A DNA stretch of 64,000 bases, taken from Vibrio spartinae (GTDB lineage: Bacteria > Pseudomonadota > Gammaproteobacteria > Enterobacterales > Vibrionaceae). The stretch covers positions 1,913,001 to 1,977,000 of the forward strand of contig NZ_AP024907.1 of NCBI RefSeq assembly GCF_024347135.1, written 5' to 3'. Below the pieces are notes generated by a model, which saw nothing but the letters and a program-made list of their open reading frames with translations, had not been told where the DNA came from and made no database searches. The translations under genes were made by a program, and so were the position numbers. This document shows positions 1 to 8,120 of this stretch, piece by piece. Position 1 is the stretch's first letter; each line of letters opens with the position of its first letter.

Positions 1-18
1 CAGATATTCATATGATGG

Positions 19-31
19 GTTACGCTGTCAC
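19..31. promoter_or_regulatory. matS-like site upstream of matP
   Basis: The 13 bases GTTACGCTGTCAC match the MatP-binding consensus GTGACRNYGTCAC at every position except the third. The site ends 42 bases before the matP start codon, so it could mark the Ter macrodomain, serve autoregulation, or both. One mismatch leaves room for chance; the position next to matP raises the odds. Confidence 0.5.
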
Positions 32-73
32 TGCATCTAAGCTCATTCTGCATAAGATAATAGGTTATCCCAA

Positions 74-523
74 ATGAAATACCAGCAACTTGAAAATCTG
101 GAATGTGGGTGGAAATGGCAATATCTCATGGATCGATACAAAGAGGGTGTACAGGTCACTCGCCATATCGATAGCAGTGAAATCGATCATGCCATTGCAT
201 TACTGAGTCAAATTGAACATGAGCCCATCTATGTTTTGGAGTGGATCGAGCAACATATGTCGCCCGAACTGGATAACAAGTTGAAACAGGCGATTCGGGC
301 AAAACGGAAAAGACATTATAATGCTGAGCAGATTCACACCCGGAAGAAGTCAATTGATTTAGATTATCGCGTATGGGAAAAACTGGCTTTTCGGGCGAAT
401 GAACTAGGATGTACCTTATCTGAAGCGATTGAATACTTACTCGGCGAAGCCTCTAAAACTGAAAAAACGAGTCAGAAGATGAGCTCACTGAAAGAAGATT
501 TGAATCGATTATTATCTGAATAA
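74..523 (+). CDS. matP: macrodomain Ter protein MatP
   Basis: MatP is a dimeric DNA-binding protein that organises the terminus macrodomain by binding matS sites and, in enterobacteria, interacts with the division machinery through ZapB. The 149 residues match the family length. The N-terminus MKYQQLENLECGWKWQYL and the central RAKRKRHYNAEQIHTRKKSIDLDYRVWEKLA stretch are strongly MatP-like; the latter leads into the ribbon-helix-helix domain (about residues 90-120), and a C-terminal coiled-coil segment (KMSSLKEDLNRLLSE) follows. The start is a clear ATG. A matS-like sequence lies just upstream. The gene places this window near the chromosome terminus. Confidence 0.95.
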   Translation: MKYQQLENLECGWKWQYLMDRYKEGVQVTRHIDSSEIDHAIALLSQIEHEPIYVLEWIEQHMSPELDNKLKQAIRAKRKRHYNAEQIHTRKKSIDLDYRVWEKLAFRANELGCTLSEAIEYLLGEASKTEKTSQKMSSLKEDLNRLLSE

Positions 524-538
524 TCAAGGAATTGTATA

Positions 539-856
539 ATGATGTACGTCATAATCATTGCTGCTGTTGTGATTTTCTGGTTGCTTGTTCTTGATCGGCC
601 CGTGCTGTACGTTCATTTTAAAAAAGGTCAGTTGGTTAAAGCCAAAGGTCATTTGCCAGTGACGTTAAAACACAATCTGACAGAAATTGGCCATCATTCT
701 CCATTTGATGGATATCTAAAAGCCTATCAGCGTCGAGAGGGGATTCGGCTCAAATTCTCTCCATCAGTGCCGAAGAGTATTCAGCAGCGGATTCGTAATG
801 TTTTTCCTTTCAGCGGGCTGAAAAAATCGGGCACGAATCAAAAAAGTAAACGCTAG
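539..856 (+). CDS. DUF3634 family small membrane-anchored protein
   Basis: A 105-residue protein of unknown function, recognised as DUF3634-like. An N-terminal membrane helix (about residues 3-18, IIIAAVVIFWLLVL) is followed by a basic cytoplasmic domain with the stretch LYVHFKKGQLVKAKGHLP and a lysine-rich tail. It starts 15 bases after matP, with AAGGA six bases or so ahead of two adjacent ATG codons, so it is probably co-transcribed with matP. The family assignment comes from recall of Vibrio proteins beside matP and cannot be checked here; the coding call is solid. Confidence 0.75.
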   Translation: MMYVIIIAAVVIFWLLVLDRPVLYVHFKKGQLVKAKGHLPVTLKHNLTEIGHHSPFDGYLKAYQRREGIRLKFSPSVPKSIQQRIRNVFPFSGLKKSGTNQKSKR

Positions 857-941
857 ATTCGATAAACCTGACCTCTGTTTGCAATTCCTTGATTATGAGC
901 TAGATTTTATATTGTTTAAGTCAAGGAATAAGAACAATGTC

Positions 942-2804
942 ATGGCCCTGTCCAAAACATATACGAAGTTCATTTACTTCATTCTCTGGGGCATTCTTTC
1001 GATAGCCTCAGTATCCTTTATTCTGATTGCATATCAGGATCAAAAAGAGACCACTGCAGAAAATCATGCGCAGTTTTTCTTTTCCAGCGCTGAACAATAC
1101 TCTGATCTCTATGTAAGATTTATAAAAAGATCGCTTCAGGCGATACAAAAGAGTGAGGTTGTGCATGATTATCTAATCAATTCTGAGTCCAGTGATGATC
1201 AGGCGTCTCTTCTGGCTATGATTCAGCAACTTACACGGAGTTTTCCTGCGATTGAACAACTGGATATTCTGAATGGAAACGGAAGCTCATTGCTCCGTTT
1301 TGTGAAGACGGTTGCGCTAAATACTCAAATAGATTTTTTGCCGTCTGATCAAGAACCTATTTCCGCTGATGTTCGCCAATTACTGAAAGCTAAACCGAAT
1401 GAGATTTGGTTTTCTCAGAGAATGCAGCAATCCGGTCTCATCAGGGCACAAAGAGTGATGTTTCAGGCTGGTTTGCCGATTTTCATGCAAGAGCGCTTGA
1501 TTGGTGTACTTGTTGTCAACCTTGATATGACTGAGTTCCTAAAGCACCTCTTTTTTCAGCCGGGTGCTGATATTTACTTGTTAGATAAACACGGTCAGAT
1601 TTTGTATGCGAACCGAACCCCAAACAATTTGAATGCTGATGATCATCATACGCCTTTGCCAACGACTTTGGCGATGTGGAAAGCATCAGGATTTTTTACC
1701 TTTGGTTTATCTCGTCTGCTCCCCAGCCATGAACCGTTGACTCTGGCATACAGAATGGGCGGAGATAAGTTTTATCGTGCAGACAAGAGCCTATTATTGA
1801 TTGCGGTGATGGCGGTATCTGCTTTTTCAATACCGCTCGGAACTTTGGTTGTGTGGCACTCATTTCGCCGTAAGGTTATGTTAAATAATTTATCGATTGA
1901 AAATCAGGCCAGTCTCAATATCATCGACCAATATATTCCGGTTATTTTCACAGATAAACAGGCTCGAATTCTGCGCTGCAATGATGCTTTTTTAAAATTA
2001 ACGGGTTATACAAAAAGCGAGTTACTCGGACAGTCTTACGGCATGCTCAGCGATCCTCATGTGATGAACCTAAAACCTTTTTCAATGTTTAGAACACTGT
2101 TACCCGGTAAACAGTGGCAAGGAGAGCTTCATAGCCAGACGCGAAGTGGGGATGAATTATGGTTGCATACATCGATTATACCGAGGTTTGATAAACGCCA
2201 GAATCTGACTGGATATATGGCTATTTTTACCGACAGGACGGACCGCAAGCAAGTCGAGCGAATGGCTGAAAGAGATCCATTGACCGGTATTTATAATCGA
2301 ATGAAACTCGATGAATTAATGAGAAAATATCTCAATCAGTCAGAAAAATCAGGCCAGGAATTTGCCATCATTCTGATCGATATTGATTATTTCAAAGCCA
2401 TCAATGATGAATATGGACATCTGGTTGGTGATAATACTTTGATTGAAGTCACTTACCTGCTGCAACAGTCTTTAAATAAGCCAAATGAGATTGGCCGTTG
2501 GGGGGGTGAGGAGTTTGTGGTGATTTGTCCTCAATCGGATTATTTAGAGGCGTTTCATATCGCCAATATACTTTGCAAGACCGTCTCTCAACATCGCTTC
2601 AGACAGACAGGTCAAGTGACCATTAGTTTAGGTGTCAGCTCATCGCTTGGAAAAAGCACGGTCGCAGAGTTACTCAATGAAGCGGATCAAGGACTGTATG
2701 AAGCTAAAGATCGTGGGCGTTGTCAGGTTGTCGGACATTTTAACAGTGAACAGCCGGCTGTAACCACGCAAGCAACAAAAGCGGCTAATATTGAATTGTG
2801 TTGA
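942..2804 (+). CDS. membrane diguanylate cyclase with Cache-like sensor, PAS and GGDEF domains
   Basis: Predicted to make cyclic di-GMP from two GTP. The start at 942 (MALSKTYTKF) is preferred over an upstream in-frame ATG at 879 because AAGGAATA lies just ahead and the hydrophobic helix then begins normally; this gives 620 residues. Order: membrane helix near residues 10-30, a periplasmic sensor region of about 260 residues that looks Cache-like, a second membrane helix (LLLIAVMAVSAFSIPLGTLVVW), a PAS domain (IIDQYIPVIFTDKQARILRCNDAFL) and a C-terminal GGDEF domain with active-site GRWGGEEFVVIC. There is no EAL domain. The stretch before GGEEF reads NKPNEIG, so the usual RxxD product-inhibition site is missing. 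Ligand unknown. Confidence 0.9.
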   Translation: MALSKTYTKFIYFILWGILSIASVSFILIAYQDQKETTAENHAQFFFSSAEQYSDLYVRFIKRSLQAIQKSEVVHDYLINSESSDDQASLLAMIQQLTRSFPAIEQLDILNGNGSSLLRFVKTVALNTQIDFLPSDQEPISADVRQLLKAKPNEIWFSQRMQQSGLIRAQRVMFQAGLPIFMQERLIGVLVVNLDMTEFLKHLFFQPGADIYLLDKHGQILYANRTPNNLNADDHHTPLPTTLAMWKASGFFTFGLSRLLPSHEPLTLAYRMGGDKFYRADKSLLLIAVMAVSAFSIPLGTLVVWHSFRRKVMLNNLSIENQASLNIIDQYIPVIFTDKQARILRCNDAFLKLTGYTKSELLGQSYGMLSDPHVMNLKPFSMFRTLLPGKQWQGELHSQTRSGDELWLHTSIIPRFDKRQNLTGYMAIFTDRTDRKQVERMAERDPLTGIYNRMKLDELMRKYLNQSEKSGQEFAIILIDIDYFKAINDEYGHLVGDNTLIEVTYLLQQSLNKPNEIGRWGGEEFVVICPQSDYLEAFHIANILCKTVSQHRFRQTGQVTISLGVSSSLGKSTVAELLNEADQGLYEAKDRGRCQVVGHFNSEQPAVTTQATKAANIELC

Positions 2805-3260
2805 TTTTAAATGTTAGGTTTTATTGATATTTTATATTGTAATCTAATGCACTATAACTAGTTGATTTGATACTATAAAATTATCCATACCACCAACAGA
2901 AAATGAATAATAGATCCAATCACCATAGAATCACTAACCCTGAAGGGAAACCCCACATTGAATCCGACGTTGACGGAGAAGATGTGATGCTATCTGTGCC
3001 GTGTCTACTACAACGTCTCTACAACGTGTTCTCATGTGAAATCCGGAAGAAAAATCAGCGGCTGTGAGCAATGATAAGGAAAGAAAGGAAAGACCAGATA
3101 ATAGATTTCGAAAAACTTCGAAAAACATGGATACATACACAGGAACAGGCTCGAACATCTGGATAGCACACATAATTTAAGTGCGCATTATATATATTAT
3201 GTTAAATAGGATAATTCAGGTAATTCAATCCGTTAAAGCTTTCTGTCCCCTAATTATAAG
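2805..3260. other. intergenic stretch between the GGDEF gene and the accessory patch
   Basis: No supported gene. The first 90 bases are AT-rich. Short open frames exist on both strands (for example 2903-3067 plus and 2934-3173 minus) but have no recognisable protein and no good ribosome site. A short direct repeat (TTCGAAAAAC twice, 3108-3127) and a CTGTCCCC motif at 3243-3250 are the only structures seen. Confidence 0.5.
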
Positions 3261-3286
3261 AAAAAAACCGCCTATGTTGGCGGGTT
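3261..3286 (-). terminator. Rho-independent terminator of the minus-strand accessory genes
   Basis: Read on the minus strand: a CCGCC/GGCGG stem with a six-base loop followed by a run of seven T. It lies 15 bases beyond the stop codon of the gene ending at 3301. Confidence 0.75.
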
Positions 3287-3300
3287 CTATTGTAGAGAAG

Positions 3301-3789
3301 TTAATCTATAATTGGATAAAATGGGATTTGATATTTTACAAGCTTAGAGAGACGATCTAGTTCAGTCATATTCACATGTTGCTGATTTAATATTTCTAGC
3401 CCTCTTTTATCTATTATATATTTACTCTTTAGGTTGATATATCGGTTAAGTTCATCTTTACCACCGATGGCTGCTAGTTTCACTAAAGTCTCTACATATT
3501 TACGCTCTTCTTTTCTATAACAAATATTCATTGCGTTCTTATATAACTCACCAATGACGATACGTTGAACCTGTTTTGTTTGGCTAAGGAGCCACTTATC
3601 TGTGATTTGGATTTTGCGTGATTTATATGTATTGCAAACCTCTATTCTCATATTTAAGCTTTCATACTGCTGCTGTAATTGAGATTCAAGACTTTCTTTG
3701 GTTTGAATAATATTAGCGCAGGCGGAACCTGAAAAAGAGAGCAGTAACAATATCTTAAATGGCATTGTAAATACATTTCCAAAATTCAT
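3301..3789 (-). CDS. unknown secreted protein
   Basis: Not recognised. From the ATG at 3789 (MNFGNVF) it is 162 residues; an internal ATG at 3765 (MPFKILLLLSFSGSACANI) would leave a more compact signal peptide. A hydrophobic segment ending in SACANI suggests export and possible cleavage after the alanine. The mature part is hydrophilic, helix-rich and contains two cysteines that might pair (VCNTYK and NICYRK). The 5' end overlaps the 3' end of the next gene by about 35 bases, so the two are probably translated together. The local AT content is higher than in neighbouring core genes, which suggests acquisition. A broken copy of its start lies near 4988. Confidence 0.6.
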   Translation of the reverse strand: MNFGNVFTMPFKILLLLSFSGSACANIIQTKESLESQLQQQYESLNMRIEVCNTYKSRKIQITDKWLLSQTKQVQRIVIGELYKNAMNICYRKEERKYVETLVKLAAIGGKDELNRYINLKSKYIIDKRGLEILNQQHVNMTELDRLSKLVKYQIPFYPIID

Positions 3790-4096
3790 AATCCTTCCCC
3801 ATCTGATACATGGTTTCATTCAAAGCTATCTTTTCTAAAGTTTCTCTTTCCAGAGCTGGAATTCCAGCAAGGCCATCTCTAAGAGTATCCCAGTTATAAT
3901 TGTAAAAATTCCAAGCCGTAGATACTGTACTGCCACTGATTGGCCCTCGTCCAACCAGTATTGCGAATACTGGTGTTACAGAGACAAGACTAGCTAAATA
4001 TTTAGACATATTAACAGTGTCATTCATTTCTTTTATAGCATCAATAGTTCTTGTTGAAGGACGGTAATCACGAATAGTACAAAAATCATATTTCAT
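3755..4096 (-). CDS. unknown protein overlapping the secreted protein gene
   Basis: 113 residues, not recognised. It starts with MKYDFCTIRDYRPSTRTIDAIKEMN and has a moderately hydrophobic segment near residues 31-49 (KYLASLVSVTPVFAILVGR) that may touch a membrane. The last 35 bases overlap the start of the downstream gene in another frame. The pairing of a small protein with an exported partner recalls effector/immunity or toxin/antidote arrangements, but nothing in either sequence supports a specific activity. It could also be the surviving end of a larger gene. The ribosome site is weak (AAG 10 bases ahead). Confidence 0.5.
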   Translation of the reverse strand: MKYDFCTIRDYRPSTRTIDAIKEMNDTVNMSKYLASLVSVTPVFAILVGRGPISGSTVSTAWNFYNYNWDTLRDGLAGIPALERETLEKIALNETMYQMGKDYEFWKCIYNAI

Positions 4097-4230
4097 TTTA
4101 TAAACTTATTTCGCCAGTAATTATTTATGCTACCACGCATCAATAAATAGAATCTAATCATAATTTTTTCATGTCTTTGAAATCACTATACAATGAGATC
4201 TTCCCCTAGAAAAATGCCTACATTGATAGC

Positions 4231-4254
4231 AAAAAGCCCCAATATGGGGCTTTG
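4231..4254 (-). terminator. Rho-independent terminator
   Basis: On the minus strand AAAGCCCC pairs with GGGGCTTT across a five-base loop and is followed by T residues. It begins immediately after the stop codon of the small basic gene at 4255-4413. Confidence 0.75.
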
Positions 4255-4413
4255 TCATTTTTTCTTTTGGCGACGGACTTTGACGCTTTTCTTTCCTGCT
4301 GCACTGAGTTTCTTTCGCATCGTCGCAGCAAAAAGTTTATCGGTTTTCCACTTTCGCTTGGTTGCGTTCCCGCCTTTACGGCCAGCTTGCCGGACTGTGA
4401 GTGATTTTGTCAT
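4255..4413 (-). CDS. small basic KGG-motif protein
   Basis: A 52-residue, strongly basic protein found by reading the minus strand. It begins MTKSLTVRQAGRKGGNATKR and ends in KKSVKVRRQKKK. GGAGCAAGGACA precedes the ATG as a good ribosome site and a terminator follows the stop directly, so this is a complete transcription unit end. The RKGGNAT segment resembles KGG motifs of small stress or phage-borne DNA-binding proteins. Charge and size suggest nucleic-acid binding, for example a virion or regulatory protein of a small phage; this is inference. It lies beside a broken phage-type ATPase, which supports a mobile origin. Confidence 0.6.
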   Translation of the reverse strand: MTKSLTVRQAGRKGGNATKRKWKTDKLFAATMRKKLSAAGKKSVKVRRQKKK

Positions 4414-4505
4414 TGTCCTTGCTCCAGATGGGTAACCCGTTGATCTATTTTTTCCAACATAACCCCATGATTGCCCCCTTACTGAATCAGACGTTGGTTA
4501 GTTAA

Positions 4506-4730
4506 TTAGGGCGGACACCCCAAGTTCGGCTTTATAAAACGAGGAAAATTGAAGTTTGGAAAGCTTGGATAACCTATATTGCGCCCCTTTGGGGGGATTA
4601 AACCGAGATGTTTCACCGCGGAGGTTCTCCCGCCCCCGGTGCCCGCGACATAAATGGTATGCTCTGCATCTAAAGATTGATTCGAGTTGACAGGGTTAGG
4701 AAACTGCAACGGCTGTGGCTTCTTCGCCAT
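4506..4730 (-). pseudogene. truncated P-loop ATPase of small-phage type
   Basis: From the ATG at 4730 (after GGGGGGAGT) the frame reads MAKKPQPLQFPNPVNSNQS and then HTIYVAGTGGGRTSAVKHLGLIPP. The latter is a Walker A region with arginine where lysine is expected. Soon afterwards the sequence turns into a short low-complexity tail and stops at about 75 residues, far short of a complete ATPase, so the gene is truncated. A P-loop this close to the N-terminus fits genome-packaging or assembly ATPases of tailless or filamentous phages. I suspect a corticovirus (PM2)-like packaging ATPase but cannot confirm it. Confidence 0.55.
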
Positions 4731-4860
4731 ACTCCCCCCTGTCTTGTTTGGCCTGTTGAGCAATCAACTTTTTTGTTTTGACAATCTGCTTTCTGGTGCT
4801 GTACCCCAAAGCGACGACAGCAACCAGTAAGGTCGCTTCTTCAAAGTAGTTCCCGAGCAT
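4696..4860 (-). CDS. small single-helix membrane protein upstream of the phage-type ATPase remnant
   Basis: 54 residues on the minus strand, beginning MLGNYFEEATLLVAVVALGY. It has one hydrophobic helix (about residues 9-20) followed by a basic stretch, STRKQIVKTKKLIAQQAKQD. Its 3' end overlaps the start of the ATPase remnant by 35 bases in another frame, as in compact phage genomes. Function unknown; a virion membrane protein or assembly factor would fit the context. No similarity can be tested here, and the frame may be part of a decayed module. Confidence 0.45.
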   Translation of the reverse strand: MLGNYFEEATLLVAVVALGYSTRKQIVKTKKLIAQQAKQDRGEYGEEATAVAVS

Positions 4861-4954
4861 TTTCGTTGGTTAATATCAACACCGAGTTTGTCTTTTACGC
4901 TTCTTCAAAAATGTAATAGCATCGGAAAGCAACGCTCAAGGTGCTCTTGAATAC

Positions 4955-4992
4955 CATTCTAAATACATTTTATATTTCCCAAATTCATAATG
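4955..4992 (-). pseudogene. broken copy of the start of the secreted-protein gene
   Basis: On the minus strand this stretch aligns with the start of the gene at 3789: both have ATGAATTT(T/G)GG(A)AA at the start and share TGTATTT plus the flanking AATGG. Here a small insertion throws the frame into a stop after MNLGNIKCI. It is therefore a degenerate duplicate of the first 40 bases or so, separated from the intact copy by about 1.2 kb that contains the phage-like genes. Confidence 0.4.
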
Positions 4993-5335
4993 TTCCTCAT
5001 TTAATTCATTCCATCATTAAAGATATCGTTTTTAAATGATTGGAGTAATTACTCGATAAGAAAAAATAGAGAATTCAATCTAAATCTATATCAATTATTC
5101 AATAAGATATGCGTTTTGAGCCTAAATATCAGGGCCTTGCCGACTATCTGTCAGTCGTGACTGAGAAAAATGAAATGATAAAAACATTCATTTTGATAGA
5201 AATGTTAATTAATTCGAGTGTGCTTAATCCTTAGTGAATTTGCACAAAGTGAATATTTTCATCTACACTTCATTAGTTAAAGTATAAACTCTATTTTGTT
5301 TTTTACATTTCTGTCAGTTAATGTCTGATAATATA

Positions 5336-5358
5336 TGATGTAAATCAAGATAATGAAA
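5336..5358. promoter_or_regulatory. FNR-type site in the pig leader
   Basis: The core ATGATgtaaATCAA (5335-5348) fits the FNR/EtrA consensus TTGAT-N4-ATCAA with one mismatch. The surrounding 23 bases from TGATGTA to TGAAA are the same as the block at 30078-30100 ahead of fnr except at two positions. A possible -10 (GATAAT near 5326) lies just upstream, which would place the site around a transcription start. The distance to pigB is about 700 bases, so this promoter would give a long leader. Confidence 0.45.
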
Positions 5359-5693
5359 TAAAACCCCTTTCCACTTGAACTGAAACCCATGATTTTTGTT
5401 TCCTAATATTTTGAGAAGTTCATCTCATGTTGAAATTTTCAATAAATATTTTCAAATATGAAACAATCAATGTATCTCATTGATTTATATTAAAAATAAC
5501 TGCTGAATGATTGTTCAGCAAATATTCAATTCAATATTTTAATCTTGATAGCCTCTCTGATTGTGTGGTAACTATTCCCACAGAAAATAAATATTTAATT
5601 AAATAATACTTTTTGACTTAAAAGTTTAATCTTTTTAATTTATAAAATAATACAACGAACCATCACAACAGAATGGTCGATATAAAACAAAAT

Positions 5694-5723
5694 TTGAGGT
5701 ATAGCGTCAAAAAACAGTAATAT
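5694..5723 (+). promoter_or_regulatory. candidate sigma-70 promoter for the pig operon
   Basis: TTGAGG (5694-5699) and TAATAT (5718-5723) are separated by 18 bases. The similarity to consensus is moderate, and in a region this AT-rich such matches occur by chance. Confidence 0.25.
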
Positions 5724-6056
5724 TACATATTTATCAATAAATGTTTTTTGAGCAATAATTATAACAACGTCAGGGCTAGGCACAGGAATTTTATTTCATC
5801 AGCAGTATAAATTGGTCACTAATATCATCTATATCAATAGGTGTAAGTCGTGTACTGTCTGTACAATAAGGTTTTTGAATATAACGAACTGGATAACCAG
5901 AACCCCCTCTTTCAATGGTCATATAGACAGGATATGACGTTTGGAATAGAAGGTTTCAGGATAAAGAAAGTTACCCGCCGCCCGATGAGTTGTCCGCTTC
6001 GAACGGTAATCACCAATTATCGTTCGCAAAATAGGCTTTATAGAGGTAACTATCGA

Positions 6057-8120
6057 ATGATAATTCAACGTATTTTCGCCGTACTATATATGCTTGCCGG
6101 CATTGCAAAACTTTTCCCTCAGTTTGAAGATGTTGTTGCAGAACTCCAAATGGCTGCTGTCGCAAATCAGGGAGCTTGGTATGAAGGGATTTCTGTTTGG
6201 ATTGGTACTCATGCTCAATTTTTCAATCTCCTCTCCGGTGCTATTCTTTTCATTTCAGGGCTGATTCTGCTCCTGAATCCACCTTGGACAAAATGGGTGA
6301 TTTATGGCCAGCTCCTGATGATGGTCGTGTTTGTTACTATTTTGCACCGCTCCCAACCTCAGGTCATATGGCTGGATACCGTTTTTGCTTTAGCAGCACT
6401 GTACATGCTCCGCAACCAATACCGACGTAAAACAGCATTGCGCAGCTTCCCCACGCAAGACTTTTCTCAACTTCAATCAACCACAGCTCAAACAGACCAA
6501 CCTCAAAATGGAGAAAACTATGATGTCGTCATTATTGGTGGCGGCATTGCTGGATTAACCGCAGCCAGCGAATTTGATCAGGAACGTGTCTTAGTCGTTG
6601 AGAAAACAGCATCTTTGGGGGGGAATGCCCGTCATGAGTCCTATCAAGGACTGAAACATCCCGTCGGTGGTGTCTGTTTTCAAGAACCACTCCCCGACTC
6701 TGAGATGATGTACATTCTGAAAAAAATCGGTATGGATAAAAGTTATCGCTCCAATGCTGAAGACATGTTGGTTTTCTTCGATACGATGTTACTGATGCGT
6801 TGTTTGGGAGAAGTGATTGTCGGCTTTCTCAAAAAACCGGCTTTTCTACTCAAACCTGAAGTATGGGGACTCACCTGCCAGCTCTTTATTAACGCCATCA
6901 TTGGTAAACCGTATGTGAGTTCATCAAAGCAACTCGGTGACCCAACGTTTGCTGAACTTTATCGCTTTCTAGATCGCTTCGCTCCCGGTACCCGACTCTA
7001 CCCTCAAGTGCCATGGACTGAAGAAAGTGGTTGGCCTCGGGAAGAGATGGAACTACTGGATAATATTTCTCTGTACACCTATCTGTTTGAACCCGAAAAA
7101 ATTGCCCACTTCCCCCAACATCTGCGTCCGCCCGTTTCTCTTGGTAAATTAGTTGAAAATGCAATTCGGGTTGCACTCCGGGTTGAATGTTCTGATCTCA
7201 ATGATGTCTCTGCTTATGCCGGTCTCTACTTCCTCATCGGTTATTTACGCGGCAACCTTATGGCACTGCCCGGAGGTAATGGCGGTTTAAGTGAAGGACT
7301 GTGTCGTTACCTGGATACAAAAGAAAATGTGACCATGGTTACCGATGCAACCTTGGCAAACATCAATCAGCTTTCTGATGACCATGCTGAATTACAACTG
7401 ATGGTGGGTAACCAACCGATACAGGTCAATACGCGGCAAGTCATTTGGGCTGCACAAAAAAGCGCCATTGTTCCCCATGTTCCAACTTTGCCACAGTCTC
7501 AGATTGAAGCCATTCAGACGATTTGTTACGAAGATTATTATATGGCCAGTGTGCTGTTATCAAAACCGGTTCTGAGTCATGCGTTTGGCGGGTATATGAT
7601 CGAACCTGAACACGCTTCAGTGAATGAACCGTACTACTGGTGTAAACCCGGTACTTGTCTTGTCGCGAATTGGATGGATCCTAACGGTAATAATGAAGTC
7701 GGAGTGCTCACACTACTCATGCCGACGACTCGTCCCGAGCGTAAAGGCCGTGACGCTCATGGAAAATTCAGATCGCTGCAAAAACAGACTAATTTCGAGA
7801 TTTCCAAACTCCTGATGAATATCGGTATCAGTCCGAATGTCATTGAAGATATCAAAATTTGGCATTGGTCCGGCGGATTGGTGACTGCGATTAAAGGACA
7901 CCATAGTCGTGGTGTTTTCACAACAGCCGGACAGCCATTTAAATGTATTCAATTTGCGAATCAGGACAGTGTCGGTATCGGGAATATTGAAGGCGCAATT
8001 CTCTCAGGTCTGAAAACATCCAAGGCAGTCAAACAGCAGCTCAAAGCTACGTTGTCCCCTCAGCCGGATGCCGTCTCTCAACCTCAAACTGAAGATTCTT
8101 TAGCAGGAGCAACACTATGA
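6057..8120 (+). CDS. pigB: PigB, membrane-linked FAD oxidoreductase (H2MAP to MAP)
   Basis: PigB oxidises dihydro-MAP to 2-methyl-3-amylpyrrole (MAP), the last step of the monopyrrole branch of prodigiosin synthesis. The start at 6057 ([20 protein letters not shown]) is chosen because AGAGGT lies about nine bases ahead and the hydrophobic N-terminus starts there; the frame opens further upstream without protein-like sequence. 687 residues. Residues 1-125 contain several membrane helices of DoxX-like character. The FAD-binding motif [19 protein letters not shown] follows near residue 155, then a flavin amine-oxidase/carotenoid-desaturase-like body ([26 protein letters not shown]). It overlaps pigC by four bases (ATGA). 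It is the first pig gene here; pigA is missing. Confidence 0.9.
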   Translation: MIIQRIFAVLYMLAGIAKLFPQFEDVVAELQMAAVANQGAWYEGISVWIGTHAQFFNLLSGAILFISGLILLLNPPWTKWVIYGQLLMMVVFVTILHRSQPQVIWLDTVFALAALYMLRNQYRRKTALRSFPTQDFSQLQSTTAQTDQPQNGENYDVVIIGGGIAGLTAASEFDQERVLVVEKTASLGGNARHESYQGLKHPVGGVCFQEPLPDSEMMYILKKIGMDKSYRSNAEDMLVFFDTMLLMRCLGEVIVGFLKKPAFLLKPEVWGLTCQLFINAIIGKPYVSSSKQLGDPTFAELYRFLDRFAPGTRLYPQVPWTEESGWPREEMELLDNISLYTYLFEPEKIAHFPQHLRPPVSLGKLVENAIRVALRVECSDLNDVSAYAGLYFLIGYLRGNLMALPGGNGGLSEGLCRYLDTKENVTMVTDATLANINQLSDDHAELQLMVGNQPIQVNTRQVIWAAQKSAIVPHVPTLPQSQIEAIQTICYEDYYMASVLLSKPVLSHAFGGYMIEPEHASVNEPYYWCKPGTCLVANWMDPNGNNEVGVLTLLMPTTRPERKGRDAHGKFRSLQKQTNFEISKLLMNIGISPNVIEDIKIWHWSGGLVTAIKGHHSRGVFTTAGQPFKCIQFANQDSVGIGNIEGAILSGLKTSKAVKQQLKATLSPQPDAVSQPQTEDSLAGATL

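Larger units (their letters stand above)
4993..6056. other. long AT-rich leader region upstream of the prodigiosin operon
   Basis: No credible gene in more than 1 kb. An open frame in phase with pigB extends back to 5850, but its sequence is not protein-like and lacks a good ribosome site. The region holds an FNR-like site (5336-5358) and a candidate promoter (5694-5723). pigA, which precedes pigB in known clusters, is not here in any frame, not even as recognisable debris. The base composition is far richer in A+T than in the pig genes. Confidence 0.6.

Noticed and set aside
2934-3173. A 79-codon open frame on the minus strand (and a 54-codon frame on plus) in the gap after the GGDEF gene
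   Set aside because: No ribosome site, no plausible protein composition and no recognisable family; the region looks intergenic.
3243-3250. CTGTCCCC here and near 61339-61346 as ends of a transposon (REP/Y1 type)
   Set aside because: Only eight bases match, there is no transposase and no terminal inverted repeat pair; probably chance, although both lie at borders of accessory segments.
5850-6056. N-terminal extension of PigB by 69 codons
   Set aside because: The sequence is not protein-like compared with PigB relatives, and the ATG at 6057 has a good ribosome site directly ahead of the first membrane helix.
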